IMG/VR virus record: IMGVR_UViG_3300025137_005870 | Coordinates: 30,500-94,499 of that record | From: a virus | DNA: 64,000 nt | Direction: 5' to 3' (one strand) | Shown here: positions 48,271-57,482 of the stretch, piece after piece | Position numbering within the stretch: the first letter of the stretch is position 1 | Layout of the letters: every line of letters starts with the position of its first letter | The notes under the pieces: model-generated | The model's database searches: none | What the model was told of the DNA's origin: nothing | What the model saw: the letters and a program-made list of their open reading frames with translations, nothing else | Translations under genes and position numbers: made by a program

Positions 48271-51032
48271 TTATCCAATCTTTTCAACGACCCACTTACA
48301 ATGTCAATAACACGGACGCCGGGAACCAGTTTGGATGAGTTGATTTCTGGCACTAAAACCTGTCTTACGAATGTTTCGGGGCGTGTTGAATCAGAGTCTG
48401 GGTGAAACTTAATCCTTGCCTCAATAACTTGTCTTGCTCGGCCTTGACTTAAATCATCGTGGCCAACAACGGTCACACCTTCAATAGCACGGATACGATT
48501 TAGTTTTTGTTCAATACCGCCACCAGTATCACGATCAACTTGGATCTTTAAGTTAACTTGGTACAGCCTTGTTTCAAATGCTTCTTGCTCCATAATCAAA
48601 GACTGGGCGATCTCACGGAGTTCTGATTTCTCTCTTGCGGCGGCTGCTCGTTGCACTGCGTCTGCTGACCGATCATAAAGCCGGTCTATTGCCCTCTCAG
48701 CCGCTTGGTATAAAACATCAATGTGTTTGTCGAGGTAATCCAAGAACGCTTCGGTGTGCTCAAAAACAGCACTCTCAATGGTTCGAGGAGACAGTTTAAA
48801 CCTGATGTTAAATCCTACTCTAAACTCCTCACCAGACGCACCTGCGATCTCCCTAGACGGAATAATCTGCGTAGCAAATCCAGTGTCGAATGAATAAGGC
48901 ATCAGCCTCCGCATATCCATCGGCTTTCGCTTAAATTCTGTGTCAAAGGGAAGGGGAACCTGCTGGTTTGCTGCCTTGAAGCCTTCGTTCGCAAGTTTCT
49001 TAAACTCCCTACGCAGTGAGGCCGAAAGGTTATCGGCATTAAGTTCCATACCTCGGGTGAATGTGGTATAAACATTTCTACCTTGTGAATCGCTTGCTGG
49101 TCGCGGTTCCAACTCATAGAACCCCGGTTTGGCCGGAACAAGCATTAGTTTTTCCCGTGGGATGTTTAACGCGATGTCGATGCCATCGCCGGGGTCGTTC
49201 TCGTCATACATCACGGCAAGGTTCTTAAACTCTTTCCCGGCTTTGAAATCGTCTCCATAATACTTCTCAACGGCTTTTTCAAACTTACCCGGTGGCAGAT
49301 ACTCTTCTGCGATCAAGGCGCGTCTAACGATGCCGTAGGCGCTATTGTAGTTAACATCAAAGTCTTGTTTAAACTCATCAACAGAGCTATCAAAATCATC
49401 AACGCCCGGTGTTCCAGTGCGTTCAACCCCAAAAGTGACATCAAGCATTACTCTAATCCTTGCGCCTTTGGTGCTGTCAGGGATGTCTGTTTCTTCGGCT
49501 CTGATGTTATAGTCGCTGTTGAAATAGATACCGTAGTCGTAAAGGGCTGTATGGATAAGTTCTTCAAACTCACGCTGTGCGCCGTAATCACTGGATTCCT
49601 CGGGGACCATAGTCCTGCCTTCTTTATCCTCCCAGTCATCGCCAAACTCAAAGCTAAACTCTACGCTGCCGCCACCTTGGACATAAAACGGCATTTCATC
49701 CCAGCCTTCTTCAACATCGCCATAGATGCTAACAAGCCCTTTGCCTTGCCCGGTGCGGTCTGTATTGGCAACGCGGACGATCTCTTCTACTCGCTCGGCG
49801 GCATTTTCCATTTCGCTTTCTACATCGCCGATAGCCTCGCCATAATAATCTTCGTGGTCGTAGGCTACTCTTTCGTAATCGTCAATCAAAGACTCGTAGA
49901 ATGGTGTATCTTCAAATAGCGCAAGAACAAGGTCACCTATCTGGCCACCTCCTTGCTCTTGGTCTGCGTATTCACCACCGACGCGGATCCATTCGCTAGG
50001 ACTCAAGAAACCTTCTTTAAAGTTACCTTCTTCGTCTGCCCACATATCTTTTTGTTTCTCGCGCATCCAACGGCGAACAGAAGGTAGAAAGTCGGGAACG
50101 GCGATACCATACACGCGGTCTTCAACCACGCCAAACTCTTCGTCGGTTTCCCTATTAAACATTTTATAAATACGGACTCGCGAGATAGGCTCGGGGCCTT
50201 CAAGGTCAATAGCATTGTCACCAAAGATTTCTTCGGCGTTCAACCTATTCTTTAAATCATACTCATCAACTTCTTGACCTCGCACAAGATAAGCAACCAT
50301 ACCGTGGCCACGCGACTCGTCAACAGCGCAGTTGAAATGCGAGGAACCTTCGGAGTGGCAAGAGCGAGTGGTGCTAAAGTCTGACATACGGGCAACATCG
50401 ATAGGATGCCGGGAAATAATAATGTGGTTTGGTGTTCTGGTGAGGCCGTCGAAGTCGTTAAGATACGGCTTCAAAAAGAACTTTCTAACATTCTCCATTT
50501 CGCGGAGGTCGTTTTGGTTTTCTTTCCACCACGCTTTATCTTCGTCGCTACCCATTCTTTGGATTAACTTACCCAAAGATACTTTCTTGGTGCTTGTTAC
50601 TTTCTCGCCTGCTCTTGGGCCTTTCGGGATAACCTTTTCTTCTTCCTTTTTCATTTCAAGGACAGGAAGAACCATCGGAACATCGTATTCTCTGCCGTCT
50701 TCGTCCCGGTTCTTTTGGATGACCGTCTTGGTTGTAAAGGCTGGCTCCCAACCTTGATCTACGAGACGCTTGAACAGTTCCGTGCCGCCTCGTTGGATTG
50801 TGTTGCCCATCGGGAACATAACACGCATTGGTCCTGACTTGCCCAAGCGATCAAAATTGGGCACATCTCTAAAGAGTTCCTTAAAAGAATACTTTGGGGT
50901 ATGTCGGTCTGGCGTGCCGTCTGCGATATACTTCCTGACTATCTTTCGGGCGTTCTTTGATAGTTCGGTAACTTGTTGTTCCTCTTCAAGCACGCTTTGC
51001 TTGAACCTAGAAACCATTGAGTGAAAGTCCAT
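48267..51032 (-). CDS. Large capsid-targeted-like protein, paralogue of 19098-21608
   Basis: The 921-residue protein begins MDFHSMVSRFKQSVLEEEQQ; SRFKQSVLE resembles a targeting peptide. The shared block reads ISRHPIDVARMSDF, then TRSCHSEGSSHFNC and ESRGHGMVAYLV. Its sister at 19098 has the same Arg, Ser, His and Cys pattern. Function unknown; the size and context suggest a packaged enzyme. A late motif at 51050 starts the 42-51 kb operon. Confidence 0.6.
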   Translation of the reverse strand: MDFHSMVSRFKQSVLEEEQQVTELSKNARKIVRKYIADGTPDRHTPKYSFKELFRDVPNFDRLGKSGPMRVMFPMGNTIQRGGTELFKRLVDQGWEPAFTTKTVIQKNRDEDGREYDVPMVLPVLEMKKEEEKVIPKGPRAGEKVTSTKKVSLGKLIQRMGSDEDKAWWKENQNDLREMENVRKFFLKPYLNDFDGLTRTPNHIIISRHPIDVARMSDFSTTRSCHSEGSSHFNCAVDESRGHGMVAYLVRGQEVDEYDLKNRLNAEEIFGDNAIDLEGPEPISRVRIYKMFNRETDEEFGVVEDRVYGIAVPDFLPSVRRWMREKQKDMWADEEGNFKEGFLSPSEWIRVGGEYADQEQGGGQIGDLVLALFEDTPFYESLIDDYERVAYDHEDYYGEAIGDVESEMENAAERVEEIVRVANTDRTGQGKGLVSIYGDVEEGWDEMPFYVQGGGSVEFSFEFGDDWEDKEGRTMVPEESSDYGAQREFEELIHTALYDYGIYFNSDYNIRAEETDIPDSTKGARIRVMLDVTFGVERTGTPGVDDFDSSVDEFKQDFDVNYNSAYGIVRRALIAEEYLPPGKFEKAVEKYYGDDFKAGKEFKNLAVMYDENDPGDGIDIALNIPREKLMLVPAKPGFYELEPRPASDSQGRNVYTTFTRGMELNADNLSASLRREFKKLANEGFKAANQQVPLPFDTEFKRKPMDMRRLMPYSFDTGFATQIIPSREIAGASGEEFRVGFNIRFKLSPRTIESAVFEHTEAFLDYLDKHIDVLYQAAERAIDRLYDRSADAVQRAAAAREKSELREIAQSLIMEQEAFETRLYQVNLKIQVDRDTGGGIEQKLNRIRAIEGVTVVGHDDLSQGRARQVIEARIKFHPDSDSTRPETFVRQVLVPEINSSKLVPGVRVIDIVSGSLKRLDK

Positions 51033-51049
51033 TTGTAGTTCTCCGTACT

Positions 51050-51059
51050 ATTAAATAGT
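51050..51059 (-). promoter_or_regulatory. Late-promoter-like motif
   Basis: ACTATTTAAT on the minus strand, 18 bp before the ATG at 51032. It probably starts the long operon of tagged proteins. Confidence 0.5.
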
Positions 51060-51065
51060 TTGCGA

Positions 51066-51099
51066 CAAAAAGAAAGACACCCCCGTTTGAGAGTGCCTT
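51066..51099 (-). terminator. Rho-independent terminator
   Basis: AAGGCAC (51093-51099) pairs with GTGTCTT (51074-51080), extended by inner pairs, then TTTCTTTTTG on the minus strand. It ends the operon of the cupin gene at 51121. Confidence 0.75.
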
Positions 51100-51120
51100 G
51101 GAAAAAAATGGCGCGAGACT

Positions 51121-51474
51121 TTATTCTTTAACTCTGTTATAATCGTCTTCGAGCCGAACCACGTCGTCTATCTCTGGGGTGCTGACCTCGATTAAAGTTA
51201 CATCCACGTTTGACGGGGCCTCGAACCGATGAACCACGCCGGGTGTAATCCTGTATGATTGTCCCATCCTGAGTTCAATGATCTCTTGCTTTTCTTTGTC
51301 GCCAACGTGAAGTAGGAGACGACCTCTGAGAACATAAACGGTTTCATCTTTCTGTTCGTGATACTGTAAAGAAAGTTTATGCCCTTGCTCTACAAAAAGT
51401 ATCTTTCCTAAATACTTTTCTGTAATCGCCCAGCGTTCTTCGTGACCCCAAGGCTTATCTACTATTGTATTCAC
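51121..51474 (-). CDS. Cupin, mannose-6-phosphate isomerase-like
   Basis: The 117-residue protein starts at GTG 51474, after GGAGG. KPWGHEERW, then LSLQYHEQKDETVYVLRGR and GVVHRFEAP form a cupin with metal-binding histidines, like the C-terminal domain of ManC. It may supply activated sugars or act as an isomerase. Confidence 0.75.
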   Translation of the reverse strand: MNTIVDKPWGHEERWAITEKYLGKILFVEQGHKLSLQYHEQKDETVYVLRGRLLLHVGDKEKQEIIELRMGQSYRITPGVVHRFEAPSNVDVTLIEVSTPEIDDVVRLEDDYNRVKE

Positions 51475-51475
51475 T

Positions 51476-51823
51476 CTACCTCCAAAGTTGTACCCCAAGG
51501 ATACAACACGCTAAAAAGAAACACGTTATTGTTTTCCAAGTAAAAGGTGTCTCGTTCATAAAATACCAAGTTAAAAGTGGGAACGGCACCCAAGAGGCGC
51601 AGAACGCCAAGAATCTGGGCATCCACAACTCTCCGCTTTCACCCGCTGCCATTACCCAACCAAACAAAAACATAAAGCCAGCGGGCAATCCAAATATTAA
51701 AACCGCAAGGTACTCCTTACCTTTCCACCAATCAAACACCATATGGCTATTTAACTGAAACCACGATAGTGTATGACCAGCCATAAAAAGTGCGATGGCT
51801 TTCCAATAAATTATATTCATCAT
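51476..51823 (-). CDS. Membrane protein (about four helices)
   Basis: The 115-residue protein starts MMNIIYWKAIALFMAGHTLS and has four hydrophobic helices. It is coupled to the cupin gene by a two-base gap. Family unknown. Confidence 0.6.
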   Translation of the reverse strand: MMNIIYWKAIALFMAGHTLSWFQLNSHMVFDWWKGKEYLAVLIFGLPAGFMFLFGWVMAAGESGELWMPRFLAFCASWVPFPLLTWYFMNETPFTWKTITCFFLACCILGVQLWR

Positions 51824-51836
51824 TTGTCCCCCCGGA

Positions 51837-52289
51837 CTAAGGTTTTCCAATGTCTGCCCCATAAGTAGTGGGGTCATTTGCCCACTTCACATATTCAAAC
51901 AAATGTTTCTTATAAAAGTTATGATACAATCTTCTGTCCAGCTTTACACCTAGTCGTATTGCTAGTTTCTCGCCTTCGTCCCACGCTGCAACTTCTTCAC
52001 GGAGAACATCAACTCTGCGTGAAATAGTTTTACTTTTATCTTGTTGGCCATAGGGATATAATGTTTCATATCTTTCTCTGGAACGAATGATAACATGGCC
52101 TGCTTCATGTAAAATAGTATAAAGTTGCAACCGTTTGCGCTGATTTGTGTTCACAGAGACGCAAGCGTGACCGTTTGGCTTCCAATAAGCATTAGCCTCA
52201 TCATCACCAAAGATCACGTCCACACCGTACTCTTCTATTAAATATATCTCAACAGCATCTATATCTTGCTGGAAGACTTGATCATCCAA
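51837..52289 (-). CDS. HEAGH metallopeptidase-like protein
   Basis: The 150-residue protein has LYTILHEAGHVIIRSRERYE around residue 60: HExxH with Gly spacing resembles the ImmA/IrrE peptidase family. The downstream Glu is provided by EEVAAWDEGE. ImmA-type peptidases cleave phage or host repressors. No repressor is nearby. Confidence 0.7.
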   Translation of the reverse strand: MDDQVFQQDIDAVEIYLIEEYGVDVIFGDDEANAYWKPNGHACVSVNTNQRKRLQLYTILHEAGHVIIRSRERYETLYPYGQQDKSKTISRRVDVLREEVAAWDEGEKLAIRLGVKLDRRLYHNFYKKHLFEYVKWANDPTTYGADIGKP

Positions 52290-52292
52290 AGT

Positions 52293-52589
52293 CTACCCCT
52301 TCAGAAGTTCTTTCTCGTAAAGTCCTAGTTTCTTGCCGACAAGGGCTGCTTCGCCAACGACGATAATGTCGATGCCGGTTTGTCCTCGGTCCATAAAAAC
52401 CTTGGTAAAAGACTGGCGCTCGTCCATGCCTTCTGGCAGTAAGCCTTCTTTCAACACGGTGTTCATGCGGGTATCAGGACGAATAGCAACAACATGCTTT
52501 GGGTTAATATAAATTTCTCTTAGTGTATACTTTGAAGTTCCACGCATAGCGGAAGATACTTCATTGAATACTTCAATTAGTTGTACCAT
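52293..52589 (-). CDS. FlbD-like small protein
   Basis: A 98-residue protein with REIYINPKHVVAIRPDT, which recalls the FlbD family (flagellar regulator). The rest is unlike FlbD, so the function is unknown. It is co-transcribed with GroEL. Confidence 0.5.
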   Translation of the reverse strand: MVQLIEVFNEVSSAMRGTSKYTLREIYINPKHVVAIRPDTRMNTVLKEGLLPEGMDERQSFTKVFMDRGQTGIDIIVVGEAALVGKKLGLYEKELLKG

Positions 52590-52926
52590 TTGTATCCTCC
52601 TGTGGTTGTAGCATACTCGTCATGTCTTGCAACCTTTCGCTCATATCATTCAGTTTTTCCAAGTCCATATCTTGCCGTATTGGTGGATTTATAGTAGAAA
52701 CATACCCACCAAGTATAGCCTGACAATCTGCTAACCTCTGATCTATTTGATACATAGACTGCCGCGTTGCGTCTATAATGCTAGCTGCTACCTCTACTTG
52801 GCCCTTATCCAGAAAAGTAGAGGTTGTGTTTAGTTCGTAGGTCCAATCCATAGAAGTAGGTAACAATCTCTTCGCTTCATTAAGCACGTTATTCAACTCT
52901 GTAACATACTGTACTTTAACTTCCAT
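52573..52926 (-). CDS. Small coiled-coil protein
   Basis: A 117-residue helical protein (MEVKVQYVTELNNVLNEAKR). It starts inside the last codons of groEL. No domain recognised. Confidence 0.55.
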   Translation of the reverse strand: MEVKVQYVTELNNVLNEAKRLLPTSMDWTYELNTTSTFLDKGQVEVAASIIDATRQSMYQIDQRLADCQAILGGYVSTINPPIRQDMDLEKLNDMSERLQDMTSMLQPQEDTNGTTN

Positions 52927-54469
52927 CTTCAGCCTCAATAATAGCGTGATCGGTAGTGATCAAAGTTCCTGCTGCTGATGCTGCGTTCTGTAAGGCTGTG
53001 ATTGTAACCTTAACTGGGTCAATAATGCCAGAACCAATCATGTTAGTCATCTTAGCAGCCTTGAAGTCCCAACCTCGGTCACCCTTTGCTCTCTGAACCA
53101 TGGCCAAGATTACATCAGGACTTTCACCAGCGTTCTTTGCCATCTGGCGTAGTGGTTCTGCGACTGCCTTATAGACAATCTTTCCATAGCCCTTTGTGTG
53201 TTTTCTACCACGGACAAGAGCAACGCCGCCACCCGGAACAATACCTTCCAACTGTGCTGCTCGCACTGCTTCAAGTGCATCTTCAATACGATGCTTCTTC
53301 TCAATCATCTCAATCTCTGTTGCAGCACCAACTTTAATAACTGCAACACCAGATGCAAGTCTTGTAATCCGTTCTTGGATACGCTCACACTCACGAAGAC
53401 TTTCAGTTTGTTCAAGTTCTACTTTAAGATTATCAATCTGGGTATCGACATCTTCATAGTTTCCTTTACCACCGACGATCGTGGTCCAGCCTTTTAGAAC
53501 ATCAATCTTCTTACAAGTTCCAAGATGTTCCAGCTTCACGTCTTTAAGTTTAAGACCTGCGGACTTAGTTGTGTATGCTGCTCCTGTAGAGAGACATAAG
53601 TCTTTAAGGATGTTCCTGCGCTCCTCACCATAACGAGGAGCCTTGATTGCTGCGATCTTCATAGTACCACGCATCATATTCATAATGAGTGCTGCGTGTG
53701 CTTGCCCTTCGATGTCAGAGGCGACGATAATCAACGGTCTCCCTTCTCTTGCGACTGTTTCAAGAACTGGTAGAATGTCTTCCACTTTATCAATCTTACA
53801 GTCTGCGACAAGAATAAGAGGATCTTCGTACACAACTGCTCCACGGCGTTCGTCATTGATAAACGCTGTCGCCGTATAACCAGAATCAAAACGAAAGCCC
53901 TCGGTCAGATCAAGACTTGTCTCTAGGGAACGGGCTTCCTCTACGGAGATAGAGCCGTCCTTGCCAACACAGTCAACTGCTTTTGCAACCAGCTTTCCAA
54001 TAGCTTCATCATTGTTCGCGGAGATGGTTGCAATATGTGCAATGTCTTCTTCGCTTTGGATAGGTCTGGCCATATCTTTTAGGTTCTGTACATACTCTTC
54101 AACGGTTGCGTCAATCTGTCGCTTCACGTCAATAGGTGATGCACCAGCCACAATGTGGCGCTGTGCGCCGTGCAGGATAGCTCTAGCGAGCACTGTAGCG
54201 GTTGTAGTACCATCACCAGCAACCGAGTTGGTCTGCCGTGAGGCTTGCTTAATGATCTGTGCTCCGACGTCCTCAAAGGGATCGTCAAGGTCCACAAACT
54301 CTGCGACTGTTACGCCGTCTTTTGTGATAATAGGTCGCTTTCCTGCTTGTTTAATGATTACATTACGCCCCCGGGGGCCAAGCGTTGAAGCAACGTTATC
54401 AGCAAGTTTATCAACACCAGCGATGATCTTCTGACTTAACGAAGACCCCGCGTCATAACTCTTAGACAA
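52916..54469 (-). CDS. groEL: GroEL-like group I chaperonin
   Basis: The 517-residue protein has VASTLGPRGRNVIIKQAGKR, VTVAEFVDLDDPFEDVGAQI, VAGDGTTTATVLAR (ATPase Asp) and VPGGGVALVRG, all group I signatures. It lacks the GGM tail and no groES gene is visible, so it may use the host GroES. A consensus promoter stands at 54494-54522. It probably folds phage capsid or tail proteins. Confidence 0.95.
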   Translation of the reverse strand: MSKSYDAGSSLSQKIIAGVDKLADNVASTLGPRGRNVIIKQAGKRPIITKDGVTVAEFVDLDDPFEDVGAQIIKQASRQTNSVAGDGTTTATVLARAILHGAQRHIVAGASPIDVKRQIDATVEEYVQNLKDMARPIQSEEDIAHIATISANNDEAIGKLVAKAVDCVGKDGSISVEEARSLETSLDLTEGFRFDSGYTATAFINDERRGAVVYEDPLILVADCKIDKVEDILPVLETVAREGRPLIIVASDIEGQAHAALIMNMMRGTMKIAAIKAPRYGEERRNILKDLCLSTGAAYTTKSAGLKLKDVKLEHLGTCKKIDVLKGWTTIVGGKGNYEDVDTQIDNLKVELEQTESLRECERIQERITRLASGVAVIKVGAATEIEMIEKKHRIEDALEAVRAAQLEGIVPGGGVALVRGRKHTKGYGKIVYKAVAEPLRQMAKNAGESPDVILAMVQRAKGDRGWDFKAAKMTNMIGSGIIDPVKVTITALQNAASAAGTLITTDHAIIEAEDGS

Positions 54470-54493
54470 TACACACCTCTCTGTTGTCTTTAT

Positions 54494-54522
54494 AATATAA
54501 CCACCCTACACTTGCTTGTCAA
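54494..54522 (-). promoter_or_regulatory. sigma70-type promoter
   Basis: TTGACA (54517-54522), 17 bp, TATATT (54494-54499). Drives groEL. Confidence 0.75.
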
Positions 54523-54535
54523 GCAGTTATTTGAT

Positions 54536-56218
54536 TTATTCTGTGTCCGCTAGGTCGGCTGTCTTGGTTTCAATGGTTTCAGCAGCACTAATCGCTGTTG
54601 TGGCTTTTGTATTATCTTGTAGACCACCAGCAAAGTAACCTTGGATGTTTGTAGTCAGAAGTTTAAGGTTTTCAAAAATCTCAAAGATGTTTTGATTTAA
54701 CATGGCACCAATCTTGTTAAGCACTTGCTGGACGTTGGAAGCTCCGATCTCCAACTGGCCGATGCCAACTTGGGACTGGCCGCTTGGGAACAAGTCTCCT
54801 GCTTGATCTCCTGCGAGTTTGGCAACATTAAGAACCATACCCTGTGCCAAGTTAAAGTGTCCGTTAGAAACGTAACCATAAGATATTTCCAACGCCTTAA
54901 TCTTAACATCGGGAGATGCATTATTGTAAAAAGCGCGTGAGCGTTCAACGAGTTCTTTCTCATCCAAATCATCGTAGAAATACATTTCGTTTAGAGTGGT
55001 CTGTCGTCTTTTGGATTGTTCATCACGCTTATAACGATTAAGCAACGCATTGCTAGATTGAGAAATAGCCTTATAAATAGCAGTTTGTTTAACTTCAGCA
55101 TTATTTAGGTCGCTATCTTTGAGCGCAGAGGCTCTTAGAGCCTGTATAACAGGGGCTACCTTCATACCATCCTTACCGCGTATTTTCTTGCCACCGAACA
55201 ACTCGTCGTTCTTAGCAAAATCCATTGATTGTTTCAGATCTTCAAGATTAATCGTCGCGAGTTCTTCATTGTCAGAAACGATACCAGATAAGATTTCAAA
55301 GAACTGGTTCTCCATTTCTTCTGCGCTGGGCATACTTGCGCCTTTCTCGGGCACTCCCTCAACGCTTTGGCCATTTGATTCAATGAAGATCTTTGGAAGA
55401 AGGATGTTTTTACGAGAATCCTTACTTGAGTTAGCGATGATGTTATAAACATTACTGAGGTTGAAGTTGAAACGATACCAGTTTAAGGTGCCTTCTTGTT
55501 CCCCTGCTTCACCGGAAAGATTCTTTGTAACAACGATGTATTGCATTGTGTTTTTAAATTCAGGTTTTCTTAAATCTCGGGACAAGTCAGTAAAAGAACC
55601 ACCAACTTCAAGACCACCCTCTCTATAAAGTTTCAAACTGATAGGTACGCCGTTCTCGTCGGTCAAGTCAGCAATCGTGCCTTCGCCGGTTGGAACCTGC
55701 TTACCGCCTAACAGAACACCCAAGAAAGATTCAAAAGAGAAGCCTGCGGAGGATGCGTTAAACTGGGTTAGGATCTGGGTTAATGTTTTAAAGAATACAA
55801 GATAAGATAAAGCCTTTCCAATGTTCTCTTTCATATTGCCTGTTTCCAGACTACGAATCATTTCGTCATCCATCTTATAAAAGTTAGATAGATCTGCGAT
55901 CTTAACAGTAAGATCGGCGCCGGGTGCAATACCAGATAAGAACTGGGCTAACTGGCTACGCTGTTCAGAAGGCACTTCCACGCCTTCTCTAGTTTCCATT
56001 GCGGACCAGCCGATCTCTGAGACAGGAATGTCAGGAATAGAGTTAAAAGTCAGGGTTTGAGTTCCCATTCTTTCGGTCAGTAAGTAATCATCTGGGGCTG
56101 GCATCTCTGCCAAAACTTCCCCAATAGACTCCATCAAAAGGTTCAAAGATAGTTTTTCTTCTTCGTTTCCTTTCTTATTAAAATGGTTCTCAATCAATAA
56201 ATCCCAGTTGGTGCTCAT
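54536..56218 (-). CDS. Large virion-like protein with targeting-like N-terminus
   Basis: The 560-residue protein starts MSTNWDLLIENHFNKKGNEE; NWDLLIE and LLME may act as targeting or cleavage sites. The body is alpha/beta without recognised domains. A late motif at 56239 marks it as late. Confidence 0.55.
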   Translation of the reverse strand: MSTNWDLLIENHFNKKGNEEEKLSLNLLMESIGEVLAEMPAPDDYLLTERMGTQTLTFNSIPDIPVSEIGWSAMETREGVEVPSEQRSQLAQFLSGIAPGADLTVKIADLSNFYKMDDEMIRSLETGNMKENIGKALSYLVFFKTLTQILTQFNASSAGFSFESFLGVLLGGKQVPTGEGTIADLTDENGVPISLKLYREGGLEVGGSFTDLSRDLRKPEFKNTMQYIVVTKNLSGEAGEQEGTLNWYRFNFNLSNVYNIIANSSKDSRKNILLPKIFIESNGQSVEGVPEKGASMPSAEEMENQFFEILSGIVSDNEELATINLEDLKQSMDFAKNDELFGGKKIRGKDGMKVAPVIQALRASALKDSDLNNAEVKQTAIYKAISQSSNALLNRYKRDEQSKRRQTTLNEMYFYDDLDEKELVERSRAFYNNASPDVKIKALEISYGYVSNGHFNLAQGMVLNVAKLAGDQAGDLFPSGQSQVGIGQLEIGASNVQQVLNKIGAMLNQNIFEIFENLKLLTTNIQGYFAGGLQDNTKATTAISAAETIETKTADLADTE

Positions 56219-56238
56219 TATAAAGGCTCCTATAATAC

Positions 56239-56248
56239 AATAAATAGT
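56239..56248 (-). promoter_or_regulatory. Late-promoter-like motif
   Basis: ACTATTTATT on the minus strand, 20 bp before the ATG at 56218. Confidence 0.6.
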
Positions 56249-56251
56249 ATT

Positions 56252-56800
56252 TTATGCAGGTAAAGTTAAGACGCCGACAGAAAAACCTTTAAGTCCTGCG
56301 TTGCCTTCCCAAGTTCCGACGTTGGTGCGGTATCCTTTTTTGATACTGCTTTGAATAATAGTTACTTTGCCTTCTTCATTTTCATCGGCATAAGCAAGGT
56401 AAGTATGACCATATGAACCATTCACAACTTCATCATCTTCCATAAGATCTTCATCGTTAAGACCCAACTTGCCCCATCTCTGGACAACGTGCCAATGACC
56501 GGGGGTTAGTGGGGGCGCGAAGTCTTCAACGTCTGCACAGTAAGCGATGGTTCCGCCTAGCTTTTCTTGAATCGCTATAAGTGCGCTCCACGGCTCAGTC
56601 CACTCATAAACGTTTGCTTGCTTCCACCATTCGGTGTCTTGGCCTGCGTAGCGAGAAACTGAGGTTTCCCTTACACCATCTGCTACATCGAGACACCACA
56701 TTGCACAAAGGGTGCAACAAGGTAGGTTTTCATTGTGAGCGATCTTGGTTAGTGGAGCGCGCGCGTCCAACACAATCCAACCTTTATCTTTTAAGTTCAT
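56252..56800 (-). CDS. Unknown 182-aa protein with Cys/His motifs
   Basis: Starts MNLKDKGWIVLDARAPLTKI; NLPCCTLCAMWCLDVADG has four clustered Cys, and GHWHVVQRW and SYGHTYLAYADE follow. The pattern of Cys then His recalls a papain-like or amidase fold, but I cannot assign it. Confidence 0.5.
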   Translation of the reverse strand: MNLKDKGWIVLDARAPLTKIAHNENLPCCTLCAMWCLDVADGVRETSVSRYAGQDTEWWKQANVYEWTEPWSALIAIQEKLGGTIAYCADVEDFAPPLTPGHWHVVQRWGKLGLNDEDLMEDDEVVNGSYGHTYLAYADENEEGKVTIIQSSIKKGYRTNVGTWEGNAGLKGFSVGVLTLPA

Positions 56801-56810
56801 ACTTAATCTC

Positions 56811-57482
56811 CTATACAATGATGTCAGCAAAGCCGTGTTTAACGGCTTCTTCTGCTGTTAAGTAAATATTAACTTTCTTTTTGAGGAGAGCGCGTAGTTT
56901 GCGTTCTGTAAGATTAGTTTCGTCACAAATAGCTTTGATGTAAGATTCTTGAATAGCCTTGACTTCTTTCATCTCGTTGTCCAATTGATGCATTGGGCCT
57001 ACTGAGCCTCCGATAACAGAGTGGATCATAACACGACAGTGCTTACCAATCCTACGTTTGCCTTTGGTTCCTGCGGCGAGGATGAGAGTACCGGCTGACA
57101 TAACTTTGCCTAGGCCGAATGTCTCAATCTCAACTTCCTCTTTGATGTATCGCATTGCGTCATAGATTGCGAACATGTCATCTGCATTGCCACCGTTTGT
57201 GGATACAACAATCTCAATCGGTTGAATAACCTCTTTTAGTTCTTCACACTTAGGGTCTTCTGGGTTGACCAGTTCTTGTGTTTTTGCTGAGTGTTTGAGA
57301 AACCAAAGGGCAGAAAGAATGTCTCTGCTTATCTCCTCGCTGATGTCACCGATAAGTGTCATAGTGCGTAGTTCTGGTTCTTGTGCGCCAGCCCCTAACA
57401 TCAAAATCTTAGAGAGTGCGTCGTCTGAACTTTCTTTTTCAGTCTCAGGCTTTTCTTCTTCTAGCTTCTTAACCCTACTCAT
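56811..57482 (-). CDS. clpP: ClpP-like protease
   Basis: The 223-residue protein follows the ClpP fold: STNGGNADDMFAIYDAM, GLGKVMSAGTLILAAG (catalytic Ser), RVMIHSVIGG (catalytic His), and YLTAEEAVKHGFADIIV. The third member of the triad, Asp before FLS/YLT in E. coli, appears replaced by Asn (VNIYLT). It may still work with a host Clp ATPase. With tmRNA it forms a phage-encoded route to degrade tagged proteins. Confidence 0.85.
   Translation of the reverse strand: MSRVKKLEEEKPETEKESSDDALSKILMLGAGAQEPELRTMTLIGDISEEISRDILSALWFLKHSAKTQELVNPEDPKCEELKEVIQPIEIVVSTNGGNADDMFAIYDAMRYIKEEVEIETFGLGKVMSAGTLILAAGTKGKRRIGKHCRVMIHSVIGGSVGPMHQLDNEMKEVKAIQESYIKAICDETNLTERKLRALLKKKVNIYLTAEEAVKHGFADIIV

Noticed and set aside
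49365-49919. Plus-strand frame of 184 codons
   Set aside because: Antisense shadow of the 921-residue gene; low-complexity translation.
53961-54434. Plus-strand frame opposite groEL
   Set aside because: A frequent artefact of codon bias in the conserved groEL gene.
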